Origin: Planctomycetota bacterium
Lineage (GTDB): Bacteria; Planctomycetota; UBA1135; GCA-002686595
NCBI GenBank assembly: GCA_016795325.1
Contig: JAEUHY010000017.1
Location: forward strand, 124,001-188,000
Length of the DNA stretch: 64,000 nucleotides
Reading direction: 5' to 3'
The stretch's first letter is position 1. Every line of letters begins with the position of its first letter. Position numbers and translations under genes: made by a program. Positions 31,561 through 41,509 of this stretch are shown one piece after another. A model generated the notes under the pieces. That model did not search any database. It saw nothing but the letters and a program-made list of their open reading frames with translations, and was not told the origin of the DNA.

Positions 31561-33129
31561 CTAGACGCCCGCGGCGAAACCCTTGGCGGGTTCGAGCGGC
31601 GCTGCGCTGGCCGCGTCGAGCAGCTCGCGCAGCAACGCCTGCTTCTCGGGCGGCGCGTTGTGTCCGTCGAGCACCTCGGAGAGCACGGACAGATCGATCG
31701 GCGTGTGGATGCCGACCGACTCCAGGCGCGACTTCAGCGAGCGGATCACGAACACCCGCACGCGCCGGCGCAGCGCTTCGAGGCTGTCGATCTCGGGCGT
31801 CAGCTGCGCCGTCAGCGTCCAGTGGAAGTCGCTGCGGCCTTTCTCGGGCCCTTCGGTCGTGCACACGAAGCACCCCGACTTGAACAGCTGGAACAGCGAG
31901 CCGTTCACCTTGTGGTAGGCCATCTCGTAACCCGCGCGCTCGCAGATGTCCGAGCCGCCGTCGAGCAGCTTCTGGTGGTCCACATCGCGCCGCACGCCGT
32001 TCGCGTCGACCGCCATGTCGTAGATCGCGGCCGTGATCGTCTCCCACTCGTGCAGCGGGATGATGTGCAGGTTCGGGCGGCGGAAGCGCAGCAGCTTGTG
32101 ATAGACGGCGACCGAGTGTTCGACCGCGGGCGTCAACTCCGGGCTGCGCGGCGCAGCGACAGGAACGCTGCTCGCGCTTGCGCTCGGGGGCTCGACGCCT
32201 GCAGCGGGCGCCGCACCGTTGGCGAGCGCCGCTACGTCGAGCTTCGCGCTCGCGTGGGCGCTGGCGTGCGCCTGCGCGAGCGCCGCGACCGTCGGACCGG
32301 CCTCGGTCCCCGGCAGACGCACTTCCCAGTCGTTGAGCCCTTCGCTGATCAGCACGCCCAGGCGCTCGGAGAACGTGCGCAGGAAATCGCCCGTGTTCTC
32401 GCAGTCGAAGCGCGTCGGATCGAACGGGCGGCGCAGTTGCCGGCTGATCAGCGGCTTGATGGCCGCGAACGGCAGGCGCTGCTTGCGCGCGAGGATCGCG
32501 TGCAGCGCGGCGCGCGCTTCCTCGAGCTGGCCCGCCATGTCGCCCTCGACTTCCGCGGCGACGAGCAGGTCCTCGAAGTACTCGAAGCGGTCGCAGTAGC
32601 GCAGCAGCACGGTCTTGGTGTGCGCGCGCACGCCGATCACGACCACTTCGATGCCGCGGCGCTTGAGGTCGAGGATCAGCGGGATGAAGTCCGCGTCGCC
32701 GGTGACCAGGATGCACTGCTCGATGCGGTGGTTTTCGGCCACCAAGACCGATGCGTCCATCGCCATGCGCATGTCCGCGGCGTTCTTGTTGCCGCCGCCG
32801 GGGAAGCGGAACACCTGCACCGGCTCGATGCCGCGCTCCATCAGCGCCTTGGGCGCCTTCTGGAGGAAGAAGTCCCAGCGGCCGAACTCGCTCGACTGGC
32901 GCGCGGTGTTGTAGTTGGCGTAGGCGCGCCGCACGGTGACGCGCCGCTCGCTCGAGACTTCGGTCACGAAGCGCGAAAGAGCCTCGAGATCGACGGAGAA
33001 TTCCGTGGCGGCGTAGACGCCGATGTTCTGTTCGCGGGCGAGGTAGAAGTTCTCGAGGTCGATCAGCAGGATCGAGCTGCCGTGGCTGCCGTTCGAATAT
33101 CCGGCGGCGTGCTGGTGCGAGTTGTTCAC
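31561..33129 (-). CDS. NYN-domain RNase-like protein with LOTUS/OST-HTH-like domain
   Basis: A 522-residue protein. The NYN (PIN-like) nuclease domain occupies about residues 18-185, with acidic residues in LLIDLENFY, the central NAADMRMAMD and VTGDADFIPLI. Residues 190-280 (AAIKPLISRQLRR, then FDPTRFDCENTGDFLRTFSE) resemble an OST-HTH/LOTUS RNA-binding domain, and a second similar segment may lie near 330-420. A low-complexity Ala/Ser linker separates them. The family is thought to cleave or bind RNA. GTG 33129 is the likely start. It is 90 bp downstream of the sulfatase-like gene on the same strand, so it may be co-transcribed. Confidence 0.8.
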   Translation of the reverse strand: MNNSHQHAAGYSNGSHGSSILLIDLENFYLAREQNIGVYAATEFSVDLEALSRFVTEVSSERRVTVRRAYANYNTARQSSEFGRWDFFLQKAPKALMERGIEPVQVFRFPGGGNKNAADMRMAMDASVLVAENHRIEQCILVTGDADFIPLILDLKRRGIEVVVIGVRAHTKTVLLRYCDRFEYFEDLLVAAEVEGDMAGQLEEARAALHAILARKQRLPFAAIKPLISRQLRRPFDPTRFDCENTGDFLRTFSERLGVLISEGLNDWEVRLPGTEAGPTVAALAQAHASAHASAKLDVAALANGAAPAAGVEPPSASASSVPVAAPRSPELTPAVEHSVAVYHKLLRFRRPNLHIIPLHEWETITAAIYDMAVDANGVRRDVDHQKLLDGGSDICERAGYEMAYHKVNGSLFQLFKSGCFVCTTEGPEKGRSDFHWTLTAQLTPEIDSLEALRRRVRVFVIRSLKSRLESVGIHTPIDLSVLSEVLDGHNAPPEKQALLRELLDAASAAPLEPAKGFAAGV

Positions 33130-33219
33130 GAGGTGCGAGGTGAGGAAAGAACCGACAAAGGGCCCGTTCCCGCCGCCGATCGTTGCAGCAGCAAATGATG
33201 GAACGCGCGTTGGGCGATC

Positions 33220-34800
33220 CTAGCGCGAGTCCTTGGCCGTTGGGGCCTTGGATTCGCCTTCGGTGGGCGCCTTCTCGGCGTCGTCGTCCTCGCCGCGCTC
33301 GACGTAGCCGAGCTCGTCCAGCAGCTTCTGGTGCTCCTCGGAGCGCTCCGACTCGCTTGCACGCCCGATCGGCCGCAGCGACTTCATCACACCGCCCAGT
33401 TGCTTGAGCATGCGCTCGAGCACGCTCGCCTGCTCGGCCGCGACGTCGCGCGTTTCGTACGGATCGTCGACGATGTTGAAGAGCTGCGGCGCGGCGCCGA
33501 GCGGCTGAACGAGCTTCCACGGCCGGTCGACGATCGAGATCTGCCCGCGCTCGAAGCGCGCGAGGTCCGCGTCGGGGAAGTTCTTGCGCGCCCCCACGAG
33601 GGGATTGGGATAGCTCTTGGTGTACTGCGTGATGCGAGCGCGCTTTTCGGCCGGATCGAGCAGGCTGCGGCCGTGCTGCACGCCTTGCCGCGGTGCGCGC
33701 GCGCCGCTCAGTTCCACCAGCGTCGGAAACAGGTCCATACTCATCACAGGTCGCGCCTCGCGGCCCGGCGGGAAGAGCGTGGGGTGCTTGACGATCAGCG
33801 GCACGCGCACGAGCACCTGCGCAACCGAGTACTGATGGTCGAGCAGGTGGTGCTCGGTCAGGTGGTCGCCGTGGTCCGAGGTGAGCACGATCAACGTGTT
33901 GTCGAGCTCCCCCGCGGCTTCGAGCGCGCGCATCAGCTCGCCGAACAGGTGGTCGAGCTCGCGAATTCCCGCGTCGTAGCTGCGCGCGAGCAGGTGCAGA
34001 TCCTGCGGCGCGACCTCGACCAGCCCGAAGCAGTATCCCCACGTGTCGCCCCACGACACGTCGGAGTTGTACGACGCGGCGACCTCTTCGGGGGTCATCA
34101 CAGCCTCGCGGAACTCCGGCGGTGAAATCAGCGGACGGTGCGCCTCCATGTAGTTGAGGAAGGCGAAGTACGGCCGCTTGCGATCGCGCCCGCCGAGCCA
34201 TTTCAGCAGACCCTCCTGGCCCAGCTCCCCCGCCGCCTTCAGCGCCCAGTTGATGTCCTTGCTGCGTTCGCCGCGCGAACGCAGCGGCGAGTCAGCAGGA
34301 AACAACGCACGCTTGGTGTCGAAGATCGCCCACGCCCGTTCGATGCTCGCCTCGTCCCAAGGATGCTGCTCGACCTCGAAGCCCTGCGTGGAGTTCTCGG
34401 CCGACGAAACGTGCGGATTCGCGGTCCAGCAGAAGGTCTGGTAGCCGCTGCCCTGCAGCAACTCCGCGATCGTGACCAGCTCGTCGTCGACCCGCTCCGA
34501 GCCCCACTCCGCGCCGTGCTCGGTGGGCAGCAACCCGGTGAACATCGAAGCGTGCGACGGCACGGTCCAACTGCCCGGCGAGATGCAGTCCTCGAACACC
34601 CGCGCACCCTTGGCCCAGGCGTCGAGGTTCGGCGTCGTCGGGCGCTCGTAGCCGTACACGCCGAGCCGGTCGGCGCGCACCGTGTCCCACACGATCCAAA
34701 TCACGTTCGGGCGCGGCGCCGCGGGCTCACCGCCGCCGCAGGCCACGAAAACGCTGGCTGCGGCGAGCGCCAGGAAGCCCAAGCCCAGAGTCCGTCTCAT
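33220..34800 (-). CDS. Sulfatase-like lipoprotein with Thr at the catalytic position
   Basis: A 526-residue alkaline-phosphatase-superfamily hydrolase. The lipobox VFVAC (Cys21) predicts a lipid anchor. NVIWIVWDTVRADRLG holds the first metal Asp, and TSDHGDHLTEH holds the second metal site. The segment matching the formylglycine signature reads TVPSHASMFTG, so the Cys or Ser that becomes formylglycine is Thr and the following Arg is His; a Thr nucleophile as in phosphodiesterase relatives is more likely than sulfate-ester hydrolysis. A highly charged tail ends the protein. It overlaps the GT39 gene by four bases. Confidence 0.85.
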   Translation of the reverse strand: MRRTLGLGFLALAAASVFVACGGGEPAAPRPNVIWIVWDTVRADRLGVYGYERPTTPNLDAWAKGARVFEDCISPGSWTVPSHASMFTGLLPTEHGAEWGSERVDDELVTIAELLQGSGYQTFCWTANPHVSSAENSTQGFEVEQHPWDEASIERAWAIFDTKRALFPADSPLRSRGERSKDINWALKAAGELGQEGLLKWLGGRDRKRPYFAFLNYMEAHRPLISPPEFREAVMTPEEVAASYNSDVSWGDTWGYCFGLVEVAPQDLHLLARSYDAGIRELDHLFGELMRALEAAGELDNTLIVLTSDHGDHLTEHHLLDHQYSVAQVLVRVPLIVKHPTLFPPGREARPVMSMDLFPTLVELSGARAPRQGVQHGRSLLDPAEKRARITQYTKSYPNPLVGARKNFPDADLARFERGQISIVDRPWKLVQPLGAAPQLFNIVDDPYETRDVAAEQASVLERMLKQLGGVMKSLRPIGRASESERSEEHQKLLDELGYVERGEDDDAEKAPTEGESKAPTAKDSR

Positions 34801-36215
34801 GCTCTAACGCTACCCCCGACTCGCGCGCTGGCCCAGCGGCTTGACCACAGGCGAACGCACACTCGCGCCAACGTGGCCCCCGCGAGCAACATCAGAAACG
34901 GCATGACCGGCAGGCGAAAGCGCGTCATGCCGAAGGTGAGCGCGTGGATGGCCGTGTAGTAGTACACGAGCAGCAGCACCATGCCGCCCAGGGCCGTGCG
35001 GCGTTGGCGCCAGAGTTCTGGGATCGCAAGCACCACCACGAGCAGGTAGCTGAGCACGCAGGCCCAGCTCAACGTCACACGCACCCAGGCCGGTGTCGGG
35101 CCGTAGCCATCGCGCTCGAGGTGGCGCATCACGAACGAGGTCGGGTTCCAGGTGTCGACGACCTTGTACACCGTGCGCTCCGCCGTCCAGCGCAGGTCCT
35201 CGAGCGAGTACTCGAGCGCCTGGTGCGTCGCGGCCTGCATGCACTCGAGATCGCTCGGCGTGTCGGTGGCGAACAGCCTGCGCGCGACGTCCGTCAACGC
35301 GCCGCCGCCGACTTCCGCGACCGGCGAATGCACGTAAGCCGCAAACGGCGGCGCGAAACGTGTGTTCGCGTCGGCGTCGCGGCGCCGGCGCTGGTACGCG
35401 TTGGGCTGGTTGCCGCGCCACAGGTTGAACGGCCCGCTCGAGTCCATCAGCACGAACCCGCCGTGCACTTCGTAGTTGCGCACGGTCCACGGCGCGATGC
35501 ATGCGCTCCATGCAAGCGCCGCGACGAGCGCGTGCTTGGCCGCAGCGCGCCAACTTGCGCGCTCGCGCCACAGCCGCCACACGACGAGCAGCGGCAGCAG
35601 GTAGAGCAGCGAGCTCTTCACGTACGCCGCAGCGGCGAACACGACTCCGGCGAGCGCAGCGGCGCCAAGCCCACGCGCACCGGGACGCATCCACAGCCAC
35701 AGTCCCGCGACGAACAGGAACACGAACACGGTCTCGTTGAAGACCAGGTGCGTGAAGGCGACGAAGGTTGGATCGAGCGCGTAGAGCCAGCCCGCGGCGA
35801 GTCCTGCGCCGTGCGACAACGCGTCGCGCCCGATGGCGTACACGAACCACGTCGTCGCCGCGCCGAGCAGCACCTGCGCGAGCTTGGCCCAGAACACGTC
35901 GCGCCCGCACAGCTTCATCGCGCCCGCGAGGAACAGCGGATAACCCGGCGCTTGGTACGCGCCCAGGTAGCGCGGCAAGGTCTCCAGCTGGTGCTCGCCC
36001 TTGTGGCGCGCCCACGACTGGTACGAGCCGGTGTAGCCCTTGCCGTCGAGCAGGTCCTCGGCGCGCTGCAGGTACGTGACCTGGTCGTTCCACGCCACGG
36101 CGTCGCGCCCGAGCGCGAGCGCGCCCAGGCGCACTCCGAGCGCGGCGAGCAGCAGCACGAGCACGGCGAGCCACCGCCGCGGCGCGCGCGTCGAGGCCGC
36201 GGCCTGGTCGGGCAC
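34797..36215 (-). CDS. GT39/ArnT-like membrane glycosyltransferase
   Basis: A 472-residue protein with about 10-11 membrane helices and a large loop after the first helix. WNDQVTYLQRAEDLLDGKGY carries the acidic residue and Tyr expected of the catalytic first loop of the PMT/ArnT superfamily, which transfers sugar from a polyprenyl phosphate to an extracytoplasmic acceptor. LVFNETVFVFLFVAGLWLW and TFGMTRFRLPVMPFLMLLAG are also typical. GTG 36215 directly follows the upstream sulfatase-like stop and the C-terminus overlaps the downstream start, making a compact three-gene operon of two sulfatase-like lipoproteins around a glycosyltransferase. Confidence 0.85.
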   Translation of the reverse strand: MPDQAAASTRAPRRWLAVLVLLLAALGVRLGALALGRDAVAWNDQVTYLQRAEDLLDGKGYTGSYQSWARHKGEHQLETLPRYLGAYQAPGYPLFLAGAMKLCGRDVFWAKLAQVLLGAATTWFVYAIGRDALSHGAGLAAGWLYALDPTFVAFTHLVFNETVFVFLFVAGLWLWMRPGARGLGAAALAGVVFAAAAYVKSSLLYLLPLLVVWRLWRERASWRAAAKHALVAALAWSACIAPWTVRNYEVHGGFVLMDSSGPFNLWRGNQPNAYQRRRRDADANTRFAPPFAAYVHSPVAEVGGGALTDVARRLFATDTPSDLECMQAATHQALEYSLEDLRWTAERTVYKVVDTWNPTSFVMRHLERDGYGPTPAWVRVTLSWACVLSYLLVVVLAIPELWRQRRTALGGMVLLLVYYYTAIHALTFGMTRFRLPVMPFLMLLAGATLARVCVRLWSSRWASARVGGSVRA

Positions 36216-37799
36216 TCAGCGCTCCTCGCGCCCGCCCGCCCGCCGCGCGCCTTCGCGCGGTTTCTCGCCGCCGCCCTGTTCCGTCGGCGCCGTGCGCGGC
36301 TCGTCCTTGTTCTTGTCCTTGTCTTCGGCTTCGAACTGCGAACGCCCGTCGTCGCCGCCCAGATAACCCAGCGCCTTGAGATCCTCGATCTGCTGCGGAT
36401 CCAGCGCACCGGCCGTGGCGTCGCCCGCCGCCGCGCCGCGAGCGATGTGGCCGCGCACCATCACGTCCTTGATCTTGCGCACGCTCTGCACGACCGGCTG
36501 CTGGCGCGCGGCGAGGTTCTCGAGCTCGTGCGGATCGCGCCGCCGATCGAAGAGCTGATCCTCGGCGCCATCCTGCTGGATGAACTTCCACTCGCGCGTC
36601 GTCACCGCGTACGTCTCGCCCGGATCCTCCGGCAGTTCGCGCCCGGTGCGCTGCCCCAGCAACGGCCGCTCGCGGAACGCCGCGGTCAACACGTCGGCGC
36701 CGGTCGCCTGCGCGAGGAAACGCCGGTACGACGGCGCCTCGAACGGTTCGATGCGCGCGAGCACCGTCGGCAGCATGTCGACGAGCGACACGAGCGTGTC
36801 GACGCGCTTGGGCGCGAGTCCCACGGCGCTCGGAAAGCGCATCAGCAGCGGCACGCGCAACTGCTCGTCCCACACCAGGCCGTGCGCGGTCCAGCCGTGC
36901 TGGTTCAAGCCTTCGCCGTGGTCGGACGTCAGCACGAGCACGCTGCGCTCGAGATCGCCGCTCGTGCGCAAACGCTCGAGCAAACGCCCGACCTGCGTGT
37001 CGGCGTAACGGATCTCGCCGCAGTACGCGTTGATCGCATCGCGCGTGCGCGTCGCTTCGGGCGCGCCGCCGCGCGTGGCCGCTTCGCCGATGCGGCGCTC
37101 GGCCAGCCACGCCTCGAGCTTGGGATCGGGCTCGTCGGTGTGGAACATCCGGTCGAACGGCGGCGGCGCCGTGTGCTTCCAGTGCGGGTCGTACAGGTGC
37201 ACCCACAGGAAGTACGGCCCCGCCGGCTTCTTGGCGTGCCATTCGAGCGCGTGGTCGATCGTCTCCTCGGCCTTGCACTCCACCTTCTCCGGCTCCTCCC
37301 ACGCGTCGAAGCCCGCGTGGATGCCCGAACTGGTCTTGAGCGGCGCAGCGCTGACAAACCCGGCCGTCGCGTAGCCCGCCTCCTTCGCCACCTGCGCGAA
37401 CGAGAGCATGTCGGGCTTCCAGCCGAACGGATTGCCGCCGTGCATCGCGTTGGCGGTGATGCCGTGCTCGAGCGGATAACGCGAGGTCAGCATCGACGCG
37501 TGGCTGGGCAGCGTGGTCGCCATCACCGCGTAGGCCTGGTCGAACACCAGCGACTCCTTGGCGAGCGCGTCGATCACCGGGCTCGTGTCGCGGAAGTAGC
37601 CGTAACAGCCCAGGTGGTCCGCGCGCAGCGTGTCGATCGTGATGAGCACGATGTTCGGCCGCTCGAGCCGCGGCGGCTTGTCGTCGCCGCCGCACGCCGC
37701 CACGAGCAGGGCGCACAGCGCCGCGAGCACGCTGCGCGGTCCGAGGCCCCGCGGGCGGCGAGCCCTCACAGGCGTCAGTCGGGAAGAAATTGCGTGCAT
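36216..37799 (-). CDS. Sulfatase-like lipoprotein with Thr at the catalytic position
   Basis: A 527-residue relative of the second sulfatase-like gene of this operon. ATG 37799 is chosen because it precedes a signal peptide with lipobox LVAAC (Cys36); the frame continues upstream without conserved content. NIVLITIDTLRADHLG and TSDHGEGLNQHGW are metal-binding segments. The signature region TTLPSHASMLTS again has Thr instead of Cys or Ser. The last 45 residues are a charged Lys/Glu/Arg low-complexity tail. The shared variation in both genes suggests a common, non-formylglycine chemistry, for example transfer or cleavage of a phosphate diester on the cell surface. Confidence 0.85.
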   Translation of the reverse strand: MHAISSRLTPVRARRPRGLGPRSVLAALCALLVAACGGDDKPPRLERPNIVLITIDTLRADHLGCYGYFRDTSPVIDALAKESLVFDQAYAVMATTLPSHASMLTSRYPLEHGITANAMHGGNPFGWKPDMLSFAQVAKEAGYATAGFVSAAPLKTSSGIHAGFDAWEEPEKVECKAEETIDHALEWHAKKPAGPYFLWVHLYDPHWKHTAPPPFDRMFHTDEPDPKLEAWLAERRIGEAATRGGAPEATRTRDAINAYCGEIRYADTQVGRLLERLRTSGDLERSVLVLTSDHGEGLNQHGWTAHGLVWDEQLRVPLLMRFPSAVGLAPKRVDTLVSLVDMLPTVLARIEPFEAPSYRRFLAQATGADVLTAAFRERPLLGQRTGRELPEDPGETYAVTTREWKFIQQDGAEDQLFDRRRDPHELENLAARQQPVVQSVRKIKDVMVRGHIARGAAAGDATAGALDPQQIEDLKALGYLGGDDGRSQFEAEDKDKNKDEPRTAPTEQGGGEKPREGARRAGGREER

Positions 37800-38251
37800 C
37801 CGGAGAGAGGCGCTGTCGAGCGGCGGTCGGGGTGTGCGCAGAGCTGGCGGGTCGTTCCGCGGGCCCGTCCGGACGGTTGGTGAGCGCCTGACGAGGTGCT
37901 GGGCGGAGGAAGCGGCGAAGTATACCCCTGGGTCCCCGCCGGCCCGGACGGCGGGCGCGAGTGGTCGCCGGGGCGGCGCGAACGCAATCCCGTGCGCGGC
38001 GCGCACGTTTTTCGGGGAAAGCTGATCACGCCCTGCGGCGCTTTGCGTTGCCGGAGGTTGCGGCGCCGGCGCCGCGCTCGCGGCAGCGGCTTCGACCGTC
38101 GCCGTACGCGCGTTTGCCCACTTCGGCGACTGGCGCTTTCGCGACATCGTGCGATGCTCGACTCCGTGGACGTGCGGTGCACACGCCCGCGGCGCGGGAA
38201 CTCGCCCGTCGCTTTCGGATCGACCTCCCACTCTTGTCCAGGTACTCCCCC
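37800..38251. other. Divergent intergenic region
   Basis: A 452-bp stretch between the outward-facing sulfatase-like operon and the secreted beta-propeller gene. It should contain both promoters. I see no RNA, repeat or clear promoter hexamers. Confidence 0.5.
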
Positions 38252-40633
38252 ATGACGTCCACCACGCATCGACCGCTGCTGATCGCGCTCGGCGCGCTCG
38301 CCCTGAGCGTCGCTCCCGCCAGCGCCCAGAACTGTTCGCAGACCTACACGACCGACGCTGATTTCGCGCTCGGTGTCTCGCTCAACGTCAACAACGCGAG
38401 CCCGAACAGCGACCAGCTCCAGCTCAACATCGGCACCGCCTCGTTGCCCTTCGTCAACGTCGCCTGCTCGGCGCGCGGCACGATCGTGCGCATCGACGTC
38501 AACACCGGCGCGATCCTCGGCGAGTACTTCACCGCGCCCGACACCATGGGCCGCGATCCCTCGCGCACCACCGTCGACCAGCAGGGCAACGTGTGGGTGT
38601 CCAACCGCGCCGAAACGGGCTTCCTCAACGGCGAGCCGCGCGGTTCGGTGACGCGTGTGGGCCTGGTGATCGGCGGCACGCGCGGCGACAAGGACCCGAC
38701 CAGCGGCGCCTTCACGCCCAACCCCAACGGCGAATACCTGCAGGGTCCGTTCCTGTACTCGACCTGCGCGGACCGCGACGGCGACGGTTTGATCCGCACC
38801 TCGCGCGGCCTGGGCAACATCCTCGCCTGGAGCAACACGGGCGGCGCGGACAGCGCCGGCGGCGTGAGCACGGCCGACGACGAGTGCATCATCAACTACA
38901 CGCGCATCAACGGCTCGGCCGCGCGCACCGTCGCGATCGACGCGAACAACGACGTGTGGACCGGCGGCCTCAACGACCAGGACCACGAGAAGCTCGACGG
39001 CGTCACCGGTCAACCGATCCCCGGCACGCAGTTCAACCTCGCCGCGGGCGGCTACGGCGGCCTCGTCGACCAGAACGGAGTGCTGTGGTCGGCGCGCGGC
39101 GGCAGCGGCCTCTTGCGCTACGACCCGGCCACCGGCACGGGCACGGTGATCGGCAACGGCTGCGGCGACTACGGCCTGGGCGTCGACCCGAACACGGGCG
39201 AGATCTGGCACACGCAGCTGTTCGGCAACATCGGCAAGCTCAGCCCCGCGGGCGCGTGCCTCAACATCTTCCCGCACGGCGCCGGCACGGCGCAGGGCTG
39301 CGCGGTCGACGCCAACGGCAACGTGTGGGTCGCCCACGCGCTGTTCGGCGCGACGACGATCGGCCACTTGCGCACGGACGGAACGCTGGTCGGCAACGTC
39401 GCGCTGTCCTTGAACGGTGTGAACGGCAACAGCCCCACGGGCGTCGCGGTCGACGCCAACGGCAAGGTGTGGGTCGCCTGCTACGGCAGCAACCAGGCGA
39501 TGCGCATCGACCCGAACGCCGGTCCGCTCGGCGGCGGCGGCTTCCCGACGGGCGCCGTCGACCTGATCGTCGATCTGGGGCCCGGCGCGGTGCCCTACAA
39601 CTACTCCGACATGACCGGCTTCGTGAACGCGACCACGTCGCCCTCGGGCTCGTGGACCGTGATCAAGGACAGCGGCGCGATCGGCCAGGCCTGGGGCACG
39701 GTGTCGTGGAACTCGCAAGAGCCCGCGGGCACTTCCGTCAGCGTGGAGATCCGCGCCGCCGACAGCACCGTCAACCTTCCGCAGGCGAGCTTCGTGCCCG
39801 TCGCGAACGGCCAGTCCCTGTGTGGCGGCGCCCTCGCCGGCCGCTTCCTCGAAGTGCGCGCGACGCTCACGCGTTCGCCGAACTCGAGCGTCTCGCCGGT
39901 GCTGTTCGACCTCTCGGTCGACTGCTGCAGTGCGGCGACGCTGATCTGCGCGGCCGACTTCACCGAGATCTGGAACGGCGGCATCGCGGCCGGTCAGACG
40001 CTGCCTGCGAACACGGGCACGCCGACCTACACCACGAACTGCGGCCAAGGCGGCGAATCGCTGACCTACCAGGACGTGAGCGTCGTCACGAACACGCCGC
40101 AGAACCCGCACGCGCCCGAGGCGATCATCACGCGCGTGTGGATGCTGACGGACAACTGCGGCACGCACGAGATGTGCACGCAGATCATCACGCTGCTCTC
40201 GCCGACCGGTCAGACCGGCGCGATGACGCTCGACGTCAACCCCGGTCAGTGCCCGAACAACGTCGCCGTGAACGGTTCGGGCGCGACGAAGCTCACGCTC
40301 GTCGGCACTTGGCTGCACAGCTTGCCCGGCAACGTCGATCGCCCGTCGCTCGAGCTGCGCCGCGCCGACGGCGTCGGCCTCCCGCTGCGCCTGCACAACC
40401 TGCCGTTCCAGTCGCACGACGTGACGCGCCCCTACTACGGCCCGGCGGGCGGCTGCAACACGGCCGGCCCCGAGACGTACAGCGACGCGACCATCACGGT
40501 CCCCAACTGGATGCTCAAGCGCGCCTTCGATCTGGGTGGTCTGCCGAGCGGCACGCTCGTGCCGATCCGCCTGACCGGCCAGCTGCTCGACGGCACGCCG
40601 ATCAACGTCTCCGACGTGATCCGCGTGCAGTGA
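38252..40633 (+). CDS. Large secreted protein with NHL/streptogramin-lyase-like beta-propeller
   Basis: A 793-residue exported protein with a clear Sec signal peptide (cleavage after APASAQ). Residues about 60-430 contain repeated propeller blades with the pattern VDxNGNVWV (TVDQQGNVWVSNR, AIDANNDVWTGG, AVDANGNVWVAH, AVDANGKVWVAC), like Vgb/SMP-30 and NHL proteins. The C-terminal 350 residues are beta-rich and Cys-containing and are not recognised. It probably acts outside the cell or in the periplasm; ligand unknown. ATG 38252 follows a short pyrimidine-rich leader without strong Shine-Dalgarno. Confidence 0.8.
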   Translation: MTSTTHRPLLIALGALALSVAPASAQNCSQTYTTDADFALGVSLNVNNASPNSDQLQLNIGTASLPFVNVACSARGTIVRIDVNTGAILGEYFTAPDTMGRDPSRTTVDQQGNVWVSNRAETGFLNGEPRGSVTRVGLVIGGTRGDKDPTSGAFTPNPNGEYLQGPFLYSTCADRDGDGLIRTSRGLGNILAWSNTGGADSAGGVSTADDECIINYTRINGSAARTVAIDANNDVWTGGLNDQDHEKLDGVTGQPIPGTQFNLAAGGYGGLVDQNGVLWSARGGSGLLRYDPATGTGTVIGNGCGDYGLGVDPNTGEIWHTQLFGNIGKLSPAGACLNIFPHGAGTAQGCAVDANGNVWVAHALFGATTIGHLRTDGTLVGNVALSLNGVNGNSPTGVAVDANGKVWVACYGSNQAMRIDPNAGPLGGGGFPTGAVDLIVDLGPGAVPYNYSDMTGFVNATTSPSGSWTVIKDSGAIGQAWGTVSWNSQEPAGTSVSVEIRAADSTVNLPQASFVPVANGQSLCGGALAGRFLEVRATLTRSPNSSVSPVLFDLSVDCCSAATLICAADFTEIWNGGIAAGQTLPANTGTPTYTTNCGQGGESLTYQDVSVVTNTPQNPHAPEAIITRVWMLTDNCGTHEMCTQIITLLSPTGQTGAMTLDVNPGQCPNNVAVNGSGATKLTLVGTWLHSLPGNVDRPSLELRRADGVGLPLRLHNLPFQSHDVTRPYYGPAGGCNTAGPETYSDATITVPNWMLKRAFDLGGLPSGTLVPIRLTGQLLDGTPINVSDVIRVQ

Positions 40634-40679
40634 CGCACGCGCTCGGGAACTGACGCGCGCCGAGCGTCAGCTCACTCAC

Positions 40680-40724
40680 AGCGGGCTCCCTTCGCTCGAC
40701 GCGACGGGGGCCCGCTCGCGTTTT
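40680..40724 (+). terminator. Rho-independent terminator
   Basis: An 11-bp stem AGCGGGCTCCC / GGGGGCCCGCT (one mismatch) with a 15-nt loop, followed shortly by TTTT, lies 47 bp after the stop of the secreted propeller gene. Confidence 0.7.
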
Positions 40725-40909
40725 GCTCACGGTCGGTGGCGCCGCACCGCCACCGCCGCGAACTCTCCCGCACCCCACACCGCGGGCGCGAGAACCAAAT
40801 TTGGGCGCTCCTGATCGTGCGCACTTCAGCGCACTCAATTCCAGCCCTGAAACGCCGATGAGTGCGGGCCACGCGAGCCCCTCGTCCAACTCGCTGCGCC
40901 CCACTCGCC

Positions 40910-41509
40910 ATGCCCAGCACCGCACCCCAAGTCTCCGCCGGCGTCGCCGAGACCGTCGCAGCGCCGCGTCCGCTGCTCGCCCGCCCCACGCCGACCGGCC
41001 GCGAACGGCGCCTGGGCGAGAACGAGCTGATCGTCAGCAAGACCGACCTCGCCGGGCGCATCACCTACTGCAACCGCGTGTTCGTGCGTCTGGCTGGTTA
41101 CAGCGAGGCCGAGCTGCTCGGCGCGCCGCACAGCATCGTGCGCCACCCGGACATGCCGCGCTGCGTGTTCCAGCTCTTGTGGGACACGCTCAAGTCCGGC
41201 CGCGAGATCTTCGCCTACGTCGTCAACCTCTCGCAGAACGGCGACCACTACTGGGTGCTCGCGCACGTCACGCCGAGCTTCGACGAGACGGGCGCGGTCG
41301 TGGGCTACCACTCCAACCGGCGCGCGCCCGAGCGCGCCGCCATCGACGCGGCCAGCGCCCTGTACCGCGAACTCCTCAGCGAGGAGCGCCAACATTCCAG
41401 CCCGCGCGAAGCCATCGCGGCGAGCACCAAGTTGCTGATGAGCACGTTGCAGCGCGCCGGACTGACGTACGACCAGTGGGTGTTCGCGCTCTCCGAGAAG
41501 CAGTCATGA
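40910..41509 (+). CDS. PAS-domain sensor protein (Aer N-terminal-like)
   Basis: A 199-residue soluble protein. Residues about 40-150 form a PAS domain of the Aer type: [38 protein letters not shown] and [17 protein letters not shown] are close to the Aer FAD-binding PAS, which senses redox or oxygen. The last 50 residues are helical. ATG 40910 is preferred; an earlier in-frame ATG at 40862 would add 16 unconserved residues. The stop overlaps the following chemoreceptor start by four bases, so the two should be made together and interact. Confidence 0.85.
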   Translation: MPSTAPQVSAGVAETVAAPRPLLARPTPTGRERRLGENELIVSKTDLAGRITYCNRVFVRLAGYSEAELLGAPHSIVRHPDMPRCVFQLLWDTLKSGREIFAYVVNLSQNGDHYWVLAHVTPSFDETGAVVGYHSNRRAPERAAIDAASALYRELLSEERQHSSPREAIAASTKLLMSTLQRAGLTYDQWVFALSEKQS

